Below, piece after piece: positions 1 through 6,908 of a stretch of DNA of 64,000 bases. The position numbers and the translations under genes are program-made. The notes under the pieces were generated by a model. It did not search any database. It was not told the DNA's origin and saw only the letters and a program-made list of their open reading frames with translations. Numbering within the stretch: position 1 is the first letter of the stretch; each line of letters opens with the position of its first letter. Origin of the DNA: a bacterium (GTDB lineage: Bacteria > UBP18 > UBA7526); NCBI GenBank assembly GCA_030615855.1, contig JAUWYL010000001.1, positions 1 through 64,000 on the forward strand, in the 5' to 3' direction.

Positions 1-1
1 T

Positions 2-223
2 TACGACCCCTCCCCCGGAAACGAGGTAAGACTTTACATCAACGGTCAATTGGACAACTCAACGAACTTTGCCCACGGACCGATCGACAGTTCAGACAGT
101 ACCTTAACGATAGGAAACAGGATGGGCCAGCATTACTTCGATGGCACCATAGACGAAGTGGCCGTCTACAACAGGGCATTGTCAGCAGAGGAAATTGCTG
201 AGCTCTATGAGACTGGCCTATGA
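2..223 (+). CDS. LamG / concanavalin A-like lectin domain protein, C-terminal end only
   Basis: The reading frame is open from the window edge and ends at TGA 221-223, so only the last 73 residues are visible and the gene starts outside the window. The residues RLYINGQLDN followed by LTIGNR and FDGTIDEVAVYNRALSAEE are the typical last strands of a LamG (Laminin_G_3) jelly-roll domain, which binds carbohydrate or protein outside the cell. The same domain recurs in the gene at 24399. The ORF track shows only an antisense shadow here. Substrate and overall architecture cannot be judged. Confidence 0.8.
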   Translation, partial: YDPSPGNEVRLYINGQLDNSTNFAHGPIDSSDSTLTIGNRMGQHYFDGTIDEVAVYNRALSAEEIAELYETGL

Positions 224-253
224 TTTGGAATAGTGGGATTGGGATAGGCATTA

Positions 254-561
254 ATGATTAAAAGAAATACTACTATTAATTGCCGGTCTGATTGTCTTGA
301 TCTTGATAGTAGCACTCGCTATCTATAAGCGACCTCTAAAGATAGAGGAGATAGAAAACGCTAAAATTGCCATCCAGAGCGTTAAAGAGGCCGGGGCAGA
401 GGAATTTTGCTCCCCAGAGGCTAAAGATTGTTCAGGACAACCTTCTCAAGGCCCAGAAGACCAGAAAGAAAGAGGAGGCCAGGTCACTCGCCCTTCAGGC
501 CAAAGGGAACACCAAGATTCATGAAAATCTTAGAGGGAAGTGCTCCTCCAGAGAAGGATAA
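254..561 (+). pseudogene. Frameshifted DUF4398-like coiled-coil membrane/lipoprotein remnant
   Basis: An ATG at 254 is followed, after a frame change, by a hydrophobic stretch (LLLIAGLIVLILIVALAIYK) and then KIAIQSVKEAGAEEF. The continuation APQRLKIVQDNLLKAQK and EEARSLALQAK lies in another frame (the 367-561 ORF). Joined, the pieces resemble the DUF4398 pattern of an Ala/Lys-rich helical repeat after an N-terminal anchor. At least two frameshifts are needed and a TAA ends the second piece at 559-561, so this is best read as a decayed gene. The family name comes from pattern resemblance only. Confidence 0.5.
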
Positions 562-813
562 AGGCAAGGGACGAGGTCGTTAGGAAGTGACGAGCCATTA
601 GTAGTCCTGTATAGGCTCCGGGATGAACATCTACTGACCAATCCATTAGGTCAAGCCCTTGTCCGTTTCTACTATCGCCATAGCCTACCTATATCCAGAT
701 TCATTGAGAGAAAGAAAGCCTTGAAAACCCTGATGAGGGCAGGGTTAAAGCCCATCCTCTGGATAGCCAAAGAAGCCACGAGACCTCCCTACAAATACCC
801 TATCCGGGAATAA
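562..813 (+). pseudogene. CFI-box-CTERM tail fragment without its Cys-Phe-Ile box
   Basis: Frame 1 after the TAA at 559-561 reads LYRLRDEHLLTNPLGQALV then RFYYRHSLPISRFIERKKAL and stops at 811-813. This matches the conserved C-terminal region found behind the CFI box of CFI-box-CTERM surface proteins (xLRxFRDexLLtsplGrafVrfYYryS). The preceding CFIATAAYG-type box is absent and there is no start codon or RBS. Being in phase with the 367-561 frame, it may be the tail of the same ancestral gene or a separate fragment. Not on the ORF track because it lacks a start. Confidence 0.6.
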
Positions 814-919
814 TGAAGAGCAACGAGCAACGTGTCACGAGCAACGAGGGCCGAGAGTCATAAAGAGAAACGATGACAGGGGGAAAGGGAGATAAAGGGA
901 AAGAGTAAAGAGGATTTAT
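814..919 (+). repeat. Intergenic stretch with short degenerate GAGCAACGA repeats
   Basis: Three close copies of a gagcaacga-like unit lie at about 817-849, followed by a purine-rich run leading to the next gene. No promoter or ORF could be supported. Confidence 0.4.
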
Positions 920-1756
920 ATGAAACATGAACTGAAAATAGAGGTGGCGAATATCGTCACCTCTTTAGAATTAGATGACTCCTCCTTACTTCAGCAGTTG
1001 AGAGAAACTTTCTCAGAGTTCGAGTCAAACAAATTAGCAGAGATTAACTTAAAAATTAATCTTGTAAACAACTTGGAAGCCCAGGAATTCTTCCCTCTGG
1101 GCCTTTCTTTTTCTGGAGAGGAAGTTATCATTAGGGCGGATGAGTTTTTTGGAAGGATGGATCTCTCAAAGAGAAAGGGAGAGGTAGATCTCCTTCCTCC
1201 TTATGCTAAGGGATCCCTGGCCAACTTCCTAAGAAATATCTATAATATTTTAATTACCAGAGAAGGCGGTTTAATCCTTCACGCTGCAGGAATAGTAAAA
1301 GATAACAGGGCCTATATCTTCTTCGGCCCCTCCCAGAGCGGCAAATCTACAGTTGCCCAGTTATCGAAAGATTATATTATTTTGAGCGATGACCTTATAG
1401 TCATTAAGAGGATTAACGGCTCCTGTAAAGTCTTCGGTACTCCCTACTGGGATAGACTAAAGGAGAGTCAGGGGAAGAGGGGAGTCTTCGAGATCGCTGG
1501 ATTATTCAAATTAGTAAAGGATAATAAAACCTGTTTAAAGAGACTCCCTTATTCTCAGGGATTGGCCGAAGTCCTCACCCTTCCCGGCATCCCTAAAGAA
1601 CATCAACCAATCGCTAAGTTACTAAGCATTTCTTCTCTTCTCATAAGAGAAGCCCCCTGCTACGAACTCCACTTCCTCCCCAACAAATCTCTCTGGAGAT
1701 GCATAGAGGAAGAACTGGCTAACTGGAAAACAATGGGAGTAAAGAATGTCTATTGA
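920..1756 (+). CDS. HPr-kinase-like (HprK-related) P-loop kinase of a peptide-modification cassette
   Basis: This 278-residue protein carries a P-loop, FFGPSQSGKST (about residues 134-144), preceded by LHAAGIV and followed by ILSDDLIVI, the layout of HPr-kinase-like proteins found in RiPP loci rather than of full HprK. Relatives such as the lasso-peptide tailoring kinases ThcoK and PadeK phosphorylate a serine of the precursor peptide, and ScmC of the SynChlorMet cassette is similar. It overlaps the PqqD-like gene by 11 nt and that gene overlaps the radical SAM gene, so the three are surely co-translated. An AGAGGAT ribosome site precedes the ATG. Precursor phosphorylation is inferred from family and context. 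Confidence 0.75.
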   Translation: MKHELKIEVANIVTSLELDDSSLLQQLRETFSEFESNKLAEINLKINLVNNLEAQEFFPLGLSFSGEEVIIRADEFFGRMDLSKRKGEVDLLPPYAKGSLANFLRNIYNILITREGGLILHAAGIVKDNRAYIFFGPSQSGKSTVAQLSKDYIILSDDLIVIKRINGSCKVFGTPYWDRLKESQGKRGVFEIAGLFKLVKDNKTCLKRLPYSQGLAEVLTLPGIPKEHQPIAKLLSISSLLIREAPCYELHFLPNKSLWRCIEEELANWKTMGVKNVY

Positions 1757-2021
1757 AAACAAAATCCCCTCTAAATCTCCCCAGACCGCATCCCGCATAG
1801 TAGATGGCGAGGCGGTCATCGTCCTCTTAAAGAAGAGCCGGGTGCACGTCCTGAATGAAGTAGGAAGTCGCATCTGGGAACTCTCCAATGGAAAGAGAAG
1901 CATAAAAAAGATTGCAGACACCATCTTCAAGGAGTTCCAGGTCACCAAGAAAAAAGCCCTCAAAGACACCATAGAGTTTGTAAAAAGTTTAACCAAAAAA
2001 GAAATGATGGTCTTAAAATGA
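1746..2021 (+). CDS. PqqD-like peptide chaperone (RiPP recognition element)
   Basis: A 91-residue protein with the PqqD fold signature: AVIVLLKKSRVHVLNEVGSR then IWELSNGKRSIKKIADTI and a C-terminal helix rich in Lys. PqqD-type domains bind the leader of a precursor peptide and present it to the modifying radical SAM enzyme. The gene sits between the HprK-like kinase (11-nt overlap) and the radical SAM gene (ATGA overlap), which strongly supports a shared role. The ORF-track entry 1622-1996 on the minus strand is a shadow of this gene. Confidence 0.85.
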   Translation: MSIENKIPSKSPQTASRIVDGEAVIVLLKKSRVHVLNEVGSRIWELSNGKRSIKKIADTIFKEFQVTKKKALKDTIEFVKSLTKKEMMVLK

Positions 2022-3049
2022 AGTTAGATTATTATCAAAAAATAGTCAAAAAAACAGTGGATGAGAACATCCCATTCACTGTCCACTTCGACCTCACCTA
2101 TAAATGCAATCTGAAATGTGTCCACTGTTATGTTACCGAAGAGAAAGGAGAGAAAGAACTTTCCACTGAAGAGATAAAATCTATTATTAACCAGCTGGCG
2201 GAAGCAAACACCCTCTATCTCACCTTTAGTGGAGGAGAGATTTTCACTCGTGAGGATTTCTTTGAGATTGCTTCTTATGCCCGAAAGAAGGGTTTTGCCC
2301 TACGTCTCCTCACCAATGGAACCCTGGTCACTCCTCAAATAGCAAATAAAATTAGAGACCTAAATCCTCTATCTGTCAGGATGAGTCTCTATGCTACTGA
2401 TCCTGATGTTCATGACGCCATTACCAGATCAAAAGGCTCTCAGCGAAAGACAGTCAAAGCCTTTTCGCTCCTCAAAGAGAGAGAAATAAAGGTTGCCATC
2501 AACTCTGTTTTAATGAAAGAGAATGTAGGGGAATTTAAGAGATTAAAGGCCTTCGCCCAGGAGATAGATTCTGGCTTTGTCTTTGACCTCGGTATTATAC
2601 CTTGTGATAATGGGTCTAAAAAGCCCCTTACCCATAGACTCACAGAGAATGACCTGATTGATTTTTTCTCTTCAAATAGTAGAACATCGGAGTGGGAACC
2701 AATAGAAATACCAGATGATAGCCCCCTATGTGGTGCCGGACTAAATACCATCTATATCTCCCCTTATGGTGAGGCCTATCCCTGTGTCAGTATACGAGAA
2801 AGCTGTGGTAACCTGACCAGACAGCCTTTAAGCGAAATATGGCAGGCACCCATCCTGAAGAGACTCAGGGCCACCAAATTCTCTGATCTAAAAGAGTGTT
2901 CTACCTGCCCCCTTAAGTCTTATTGCTTCCGCTGTCCCGGCCTCGCTTTATTAGAAGACGGCAACCTCTTCGGTCCTTCACAAGCCGCCTGCACTTTAGC
3001 CCGAGCCCGCAAAACCACCTACGAAAAACCACGAAAAGCCACGGATTAG
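2018..3049 (+). CDS. Radical SAM/SPASM peptide-modifying enzyme
   Basis: A 343-residue protein. The N-terminal radical SAM cluster motif is CNLKCVHCY (CxxxCxxC), followed by LYLTFSGGEIFTREDF. The C-terminal SPASM region has CGAG, YPCVSIRESCGN and CSTCPLKSYCFRCPG, enough cysteines for auxiliary Fe-S clusters. Such enzymes make thioether, C-C or epimerised residues in RiPPs. The PqqD-like gene overlaps its start by ATGA. The last residues (KTTYEKPRKATD) are encoded by accCACGAAaa / CACGGATTAG repeat DNA that forms the edge of the following GxxExxY unit, and the stop TAG belongs to that repeat, so the natural C-terminus was probably altered. Confidence 0.85.
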   Translation: MKLDYYQKIVKKTVDENIPFTVHFDLTYKCNLKCVHCYVTEEKGEKELSTEEIKSIINQLAEANTLYLTFSGGEIFTREDFFEIASYARKKGFALRLLTNGTLVTPQIANKIRDLNPLSVRMSLYATDPDVHDAITRSKGSQRKTVKAFSLLKEREIKVAINSVLMKENVGEFKRLKAFAQEIDSGFVFDLGIIPCDNGSKKPLTHRLTENDLIDFFSSNSRTSEWEPIEIPDDSPLCGAGLNTIYISPYGEAYPCVSIRESCGNLTRQPLSEIWQAPILKRLRATKFSDLKECSTCPLKSYCFRCPGLALLEDGNLFGPSQAACTLARARKTTYEKPRKATD

Positions 3050-3490
3050 CACGGATTGAAAAGAATAGATGAGCACAGAAAAAAAGTTGTTATATGAGGA
3101 TTTGACATATAAAATAAGAGGGGCCTTGTATGAGATTCATAAAGCATTAGGTCCGGTGCATAAGGAAACAGTCTACCATAATGCTATAGCCATTGAACTT
3201 AAACATCTAAAAATACCATTTAAAACAGAAAAGGTGCTCAAAGTAACCTATCGTGGAGAAACAGTAGGTATTTATAAACCTGATTTCATCATAGATGATA
3301 AAGTAATCCTTGAGATAAAAGCGGTTCCTGCCATAGCAAAAACAATGCTAGATCAGATTTATTACTATGTTAGAGGCTCAAAGTATAGGCTGGTTCTATT
3401 AGCAAACTTTGGAGCCAGAAGACTGGAAATAAAACGAAAGATCTACGGCTAAATATCCGTGCTAATCAGCCATAATCCGTGCTAATCCGT
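3040..3490 (+). mobile_element. Inverted-repeat-bounded single-gene unit 1 (GxxExxY)
   Basis: Left repeat CACGGATTAGCACGGATT (3040-3057) is answered in inverted orientation by AATCCGTGCTAATCCGT (3474-3490), 17 matching positions, around one GxxExxY gene. Further degenerate copies of the roughly 12-nt unit run on to 3608. No transposase is present, so calling it mobile is an inference from the architecture shared with four other units in this window. Confidence 0.5.
3069..3452 (+). CDS. GxxExxY protein (PD-(D/E)XK-like, PF13366 type), copy 1
   Basis: A 127-residue protein with ALGPVHKETVYHNAI, a variant of the GxxExxY motif, then YKPDFIIDDKVILEIKAV, which keeps the D...ExK arrangement of PD-(D/E)XK nucleases, and a C-terminal YRLVLLANFGARRLEIKR. 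The cellular role of this family is unknown. The gene starts seven codons after a repeated CACGGATT block and ends just before inverted copies of it. It separates the radical SAM gene from the candidate precursor gene and looks like an insertion into that operon. It is the most diverged of the three copies in this window. Confidence 0.8.
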   Translation: MSTEKKLLYEDLTYKIRGALYEIHKALGPVHKETVYHNAIAIELKHLKIPFKTEKVLKVTYRGETVGIYKPDFIIDDKVILEIKAVPAIAKTMLDQIYYYVRGSKYRLVLLANFGARRLEIKRKIYG

Positions 3491-3608
3491 TTTTAATCAG
3501 TGCTAATCCGCGTATAAAGAAGTTTAACAAAGCATTACAATTAATCATCCGTGCTAATCAGTTATAATCTGTGCTAATCAGTGCGACTAAATCAGTGCTA
3601 ATCCGTGT
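3456..3608 (+). repeat. Array of degenerate AATCCGTGCT repeats
   Basis: At least eight degenerate copies of a unit like aatccgtgct / aatcagtgct fill the 3' flank of GxxExxY copy 1 and stop just before the strong RBS of the candidate precursor gene. They are the inverse of the CACGGATTAG copies upstream of the GxxExxY gene. Confidence 0.7.
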
Positions 3609-3626
3609 ATAGAGGAGGTGAAAAAA

Positions 3627-3776
3627 ATGCCCAAGAAAAAAACCTATCGCAAACCAAAAATCATCTATCAGAAAGAGATAGAGACCTTAGCTGTGGTCTG
3701 CAGTTCTGCCAAGGAACCACCCGATGGGCCTTGTCGTACTTCAGTGCCGGAAGGCTGCACCAACCTGTATAGCTAA
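3627..3776 (+). CDS. Candidate RiPP precursor peptide, 49 residues, three Cys
   Basis: Too short for the ORF track. A strong AGGAGGTG site at 3613-3620 sits six bases before ATG 3627. The product begins with a basic leader, MPKKKTYRKPKIIYQKEIET, continues LAVVCSSAKEPPDGPC, then RTSVPEGCTNLYS, and stops at TAA 3774-3776. A Lys/Tyr-rich leader followed by a short Cys/Pro/Gly/Ser-rich C-terminal part is what precursors of PqqD plus radical SAM/SPASM systems look like. The three cysteines could be thioether donors or metal ligands, and the C-terminal Ser is a plausible phosphorylation target for the HprK-like kinase, as in paeninodin. Identity as a precursor is inferred from size, RBS, composition and neighbours. 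Confidence 0.65.
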   Translation: MPKKKTYRKPKIIYQKEIETLAVVCSSAKEPPDGPCRTSVPEGCTNLYS

Positions 3777-3880
3777 TTTATACCCTACCCAGGGTCCGGC
3801 TTCAAAAGTAACAAGGCCCTGAACTTTAGCAAAAAACTCCCTCAAATCCTTCAACTAATTCTGTTTGTTTATCTCCTTTG

Positions 3881-4156
3881 CACACTTTCATCGACGATCG
3901 TCCCTCATTTTGTGTTATTGACTTAATTTAGCGATTGTACACATTCTTATCGACGATCGTCTCCCAATTTGTGTCATCGATTTAATTGTTTAGTTTACTT
4001 CCTACACACTTCGATCGACGATCGTTCATCAATTTGTGCTTTCGGTTTAACTTGATAGTCTGCACATTTTCATCGACGATCGTCTCTCATTTTGTGTTAT
4101 TGACTTAATTTAGCGATTGTACACATTCTTATCGACGATCGTCCATCAGTTTGTGT
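3881..4156. promoter_or_regulatory. Array of five palindromic operator-like sites (core CGACGATCGT)
   Basis: Cores lie at 3892-3900, 3951-3960, 4016-4025, 4074-4083 and 4133-4142, spaced 59, 65, 58 and 59 bp. Each core is flanked about 10 bp away by CACA on the left and TGTG on the right, making 35-36 bp dyads. A 58-bp segment (3904-3961) is repeated exactly at 4086-4143, so part of the array grew by duplication. The array lies between the candidate precursor gene and the peptidase/nucleotidyltransferase fusion. The same dyad occurs twice before and once after the PaaX-family gene, so that regulator is the obvious candidate binder. This accounts for most of the gene-free 3777-4251. Confidence 0.75.
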
Positions 4157-4251
4157 CAATGCAATATTTCTAATTATTTTGAGGTATCGGAACTTCAATA
4201 AGCAAAACAAGGTTCTGACGAAGTCAGGTTCTTATATTGGAGGATATAAGG

Positions 4252-5898
4252 ATGTTAAATTCCACGACTAAGGAAGCGGTTGCTCATCTCTTGAGGGAAG
4301 AGATTACATCCGGGAAAGAAGTCTCTTTAAAAGTTGCCCAGGAGAGTATGCGACCTTTGATCAACCCCGGGGATAGGGTAGTGGTCGAAGGCTGCCGAGC
4401 AGAAAACCTTATTCCTGGAGATATCATCCTCTACGAAAAGGAAGGAACTCTTTACACCCATAGGTTCTTGTATCGGAGGGAATTGTTTCTTCTCACCAAA
4501 GGCGACAATGCTCTCTTCCTCGATACCCCCTTTCCTAAAGAGCAACTATTAGGAAAGATAATCACTATTAAGAAGAAATCCAGAACCATTAATCTGAGAA
4601 AGAGATCCTGGAGAATTATCAATTCGGTCTTGGCTATTCTTTTCCTGACCGAAGGTTTGATGTTTGGCATTGCTCGTCGACTAAAGCGAGGTCTTTTTGG
4701 CCACAAAAAGATTCGGAATGATCTTGAAGATAGACTAATCCTTCTCTGTGCCCGAACAAGGATAGATAGCGAAACCAAGGACGAAATCAAGAAGTTACTT
4801 GGGAAAAAATTAAACTGGGATTACTTACTAAAAAGGGCCGAGAGAGAAGGGCTCTCCGGCCTTTTATATTATAATCTAAAGAGATTTAATGAAAGAATTG
4901 TTCCTCCAAGTGTCATGGAGACTTTAGAGGAAAGATATTTCAATATCACTTCTCGCAACCTATTCTTCTTGAAAGAAGTGGGTAGGGTTTTGAAGGCTTT
5001 TAAAGAAGCAGGGATCCCAGCTATGGTCTTAAAGGGCACTTTTCTCATAGAAGAAATCTATAAGAATCCGGGCCTGAGGTCTATGTCCGACATCGATCTC
5101 CTTGTAAAAAGAAAAAACCTTCTCCAGGTCCATGAAGGATTAAAGGGATTGGGCTATACTACCACAGATAACTACTTGGATTATATAGAAAAGCCAATTT
5201 CGGGATATCTCAACAGTCTCTTCTACTACAGAAAAGAAAATGAGGCCTCAATTCCTCTCCACATCCATTGGCATCTGGTAAATTCCAGTGTCCCTAATTA
5301 TATGTTCTCTTCCCGAATCGATATGGGGGGCATCTGGCAAGAGACAGAGAAGATAAAGATAGCGGATGGAGAGGCCTTGAGCTTGGCACCCCATCATCTA
5401 GTTATCTATCTCTCTGAGCATGCCCTGAGGATGAAGCACTCCTTGGATAGGCTCATTCTTCTGTGTGATATCTCTGAGGTGATTGAAGAATATCGTAATG
5501 GGTTGAATTGGGAAAGAGTTATTGAAGATAGTTTCAGGTTCAATCTAGATCGTATGGTCTACTATAACCTATATCTTGTAAGGAAATTTTTAGGGAGGGA
5601 AATCCCTTCTTATGTTTTGAAGAGGCTCAGGCCAGAGAGGCCTGGTTATTTCGAAAGAAAATTCGTATCCTTCATTTCGAAGAACAGGCGCTTTCCAGGC
5701 TTAAGTTATTTACTGTACCTTTCCTTGAATAGGGGACTGTTTGCCAAGGGGAGGTTCGTCTTTAGAACATTCTTCCCTCCCCGCCAGGTAATGGCCCAGA
5801 GGAATAACATCTCCCGAAAAAATTTGACCCCTCTTCCTTACCTACGCCATTTAAGAGAAGTATTAGGCCCTCTTCCCAAATTGATACGCTATCTTTAA
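4252..5898 (+). CDS. S24/S26 signal-peptidase-like domain fused to nucleotidyltransferase (PF14907 type)
   Basis: ATG 4252 is preferred to the track's TTG 4237 because TTGGAGGATATAAGG supplies an RBS just before it. The N-terminal part has QESMRPLINPGDRVVVEG, GDIILYE and THRFL, the pattern of S24/S26 peptidases with a candidate nucleophilic Ser (about residue 32), then a hydrophobic segment (NSVLAILFLTEGLMFGIA). The C-terminal part has MVLKGTFLIEEIY and LRSMSDIDLLVKR, the G...D-x-D core of the uncharacterised nucleotidyltransferase family PF14907. Such nucleotidyltransferases occur with HprK-like kinases and PqqD proteins in RiPP loci. It could mature or further modify the peptide. The join of the two domains in one chain is notable. 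Confidence 0.75.
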   Translation: MLNSTTKEAVAHLLREEITSGKEVSLKVAQESMRPLINPGDRVVVEGCRAENLIPGDIILYEKEGTLYTHRFLYRRELFLLTKGDNALFLDTPFPKEQLLGKIITIKKKSRTINLRKRSWRIINSVLAILFLTEGLMFGIARRLKRGLFGHKKIRNDLEDRLILLCARTRIDSETKDEIKKLLGKKLNWDYLLKRAEREGLSGLLYYNLKRFNERIVPPSVMETLEERYFNITSRNLFFLKEVGRVLKAFKEAGIPAMVLKGTFLIEEIYKNPGLRSMSDIDLLVKRKNLLQVHEGLKGLGYTTTDNYLDYIEKPISGYLNSLFYYRKENEASIPLHIHWHLVNSSVPNYMFSSRIDMGGIWQETEKIKIADGEALSLAPHHLVIYLSEHALRMKHSLDRLILLCDISEVIEEYRNGLNWERVIEDSFRFNLDRMVYYNLYLVRKFLGREIPSYVLKRLRPERPGYFERKFVSFISKNRRFPGLSYLLYLSLNRGLFAKGRFVFRTFFPPRQVMAQRNNISRKNLTPLPYLRHLREVLGPLPKLIRYL

Positions 5899-5926
5899 AA
5901 ATGATAATTATCCAATACTCCCTTTG

Positions 5927-6018
5927 ACACAGATCAATCAACGATCGTCCTCTGAAATGTGCACATGTTAAATTGAGCCAATACACAAATCAATCGACGA
6001 TCGTCTCTAAAATTGTGC
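5927..6018. promoter_or_regulatory. Two palindromic operator-like sites upstream of the PaaX-family gene
   Basis: Dyads at 5927-5962 (core CAACGATCGT, one mismatch) and 5983-6018 (core CGACGATCGT) repeat the CACA...TGTG arrangement of the array at 3881-4156, spaced 56 bp centre to centre. The second ends 37 bp before the start codon of the regulator, which suggests autoregulation. Confidence 0.75.
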
Positions 6019-6055
6019 AAAGGGATAGAAAAAACTCTTCTACAGGAAGTGAGGA

Positions 6056-6847
6056 ATGAAAGGACGAGTCTCTACCACAAAGATTATCCTTTCTCTTTTG
6101 GACGATGCCCTCAGGCTTCATAGAGATCCCATGACTTCTCTTTTGGAAGAGATGGGGAAAACGGCGCGTGCTGCCCAGGTAGCACTCACCAGACTTGAGA
6201 AAAAGGGCCAGATCAAGAAGGTGAATCAGAAGGAAGGAGTCTTCTTCTCTCTGACAGATGAGGGGAGGGCCCAGATTCCGGACAATCCCCATAGGCTGAA
6301 AAGAAAAGAGCGGAGATGGGATGGGAGATGGTATCTAGTGAGCTTCGATATCCCGGAGAAGAATAGAAGGATGAGGAACCTCTTCAGGCGATATCTGGTC
6401 AGCCTGGGATGTGGAAGGATGCAGAAGAGCCTTTGGATATCGCCTTACAATCGTTCTCGAAGAATACAATCCATGATTAACGAAATGGGCCTGGAAAAGT
6501 ATGTGGAGACCTTCTCTGCTCAACATCTGGGAAGAAGTGATAGCAAAACCTTAGCCTCTTGGATCTGGAAACTCGAGGAATTGAATGAACGCTACTCCGA
6601 ATTTATAGACCATTATAATCCTCTACTTTCCAGATTGAAGAGGGAGGCAAGCACTAAAGGCCAAGAGATAGGACTTCTGCATCTCAAGAGAAGAATAGAG
6701 AAAGATCTGGCCCAAATCTTGAGGAACGATCCTCAGCTCCCCAATAATCTCTTGCCTTCCGATTGGAGGGGAGAGAAGGCCTATCAACTCTTTGAAGAAT
6801 ATTATAGCTTAATCCTTAAAAGAATTGAGCCGAGGAGAAAGAAGTAG
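6056..6847 (+). CDS. PaaX-family transcriptional regulator
   Basis: A 263-residue protein. The N-terminal winged-helix region (ARAAQVALTRLEKKGQIKKV followed by FFSLTDEGR) is followed by RRWDGRWYLVSFDIPEKNRR and LVSLGCGRMQKSLWISPYN, the hallmark of PaaX (repressor of phenylacetate degradation) and related regulators. Length is close to PaaX, usually about 300. No phenylacetate genes are nearby. Two CGACGATCGT dyads precede it, one follows it, and five lie before the upstream fusion gene, so it probably controls itself and the peptide-modification genes. The effector is unknown. The RBS is GGAAGTGAGGA. Confidence 0.85.
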   Translation: MKGRVSTTKIILSLLDDALRLHRDPMTSLLEEMGKTARAAQVALTRLEKKGQIKKVNQKEGVFFSLTDEGRAQIPDNPHRLKRKERRWDGRWYLVSFDIPEKNRRMRNLFRRYLVSLGCGRMQKSLWISPYNRSRRIQSMINEMGLEKYVETFSAQHLGRSDSKTLASWIWKLEELNERYSEFIDHYNPLLSRLKREASTKGQEIGLLHLKRRIEKDLAQILRNDPQLPNNLLPSDWRGEKAYQLFEEYYSLILKRIEPRRKK

Positions 6848-6851
6848 ATTG

Positions 6852-6885
6852 CACAAATCAATCGACGATCGTCGATTGATTTGTG
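6852..6885. promoter_or_regulatory. Perfect 34-bp palindrome, operator-like site 8
   Basis: The left half CACAAATCAATCGACGA is repeated exactly as its reverse complement, giving a 34-bp perfect dyad with core CGACGATCGTCG. It is the idealised form of the seven other sites. It lies 5 bp after the PaaX-family stop codon, between two convergent genes, an unusual place for an operator. There is no GC-rich stem with a T-run, so a terminator role is unlikely. Confidence 0.75.
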
Positions 6886-6908
6886 TGAGAAGGGAAATAA
6901 AAGGGGGA

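Noticed and set aside
1622-1996. 124-aa minus-strand ORF
   Set aside because: It is an antisense shadow of the PqqD-like and kinase genes, without recognisable motif or RBS.
3881-4156. CRISPR-like array of about 60-bp periodic repeats
   Set aside because: The units are palindromic operators, part of the spacers is duplicated exactly, there are only five units and no cas gene, and the same dyad occurs singly elsewhere.
6852-6885. Bidirectional terminator
   Set aside because: The dyad has no loop and is not followed by a T-run on either strand; it matches the operator consensus instead.
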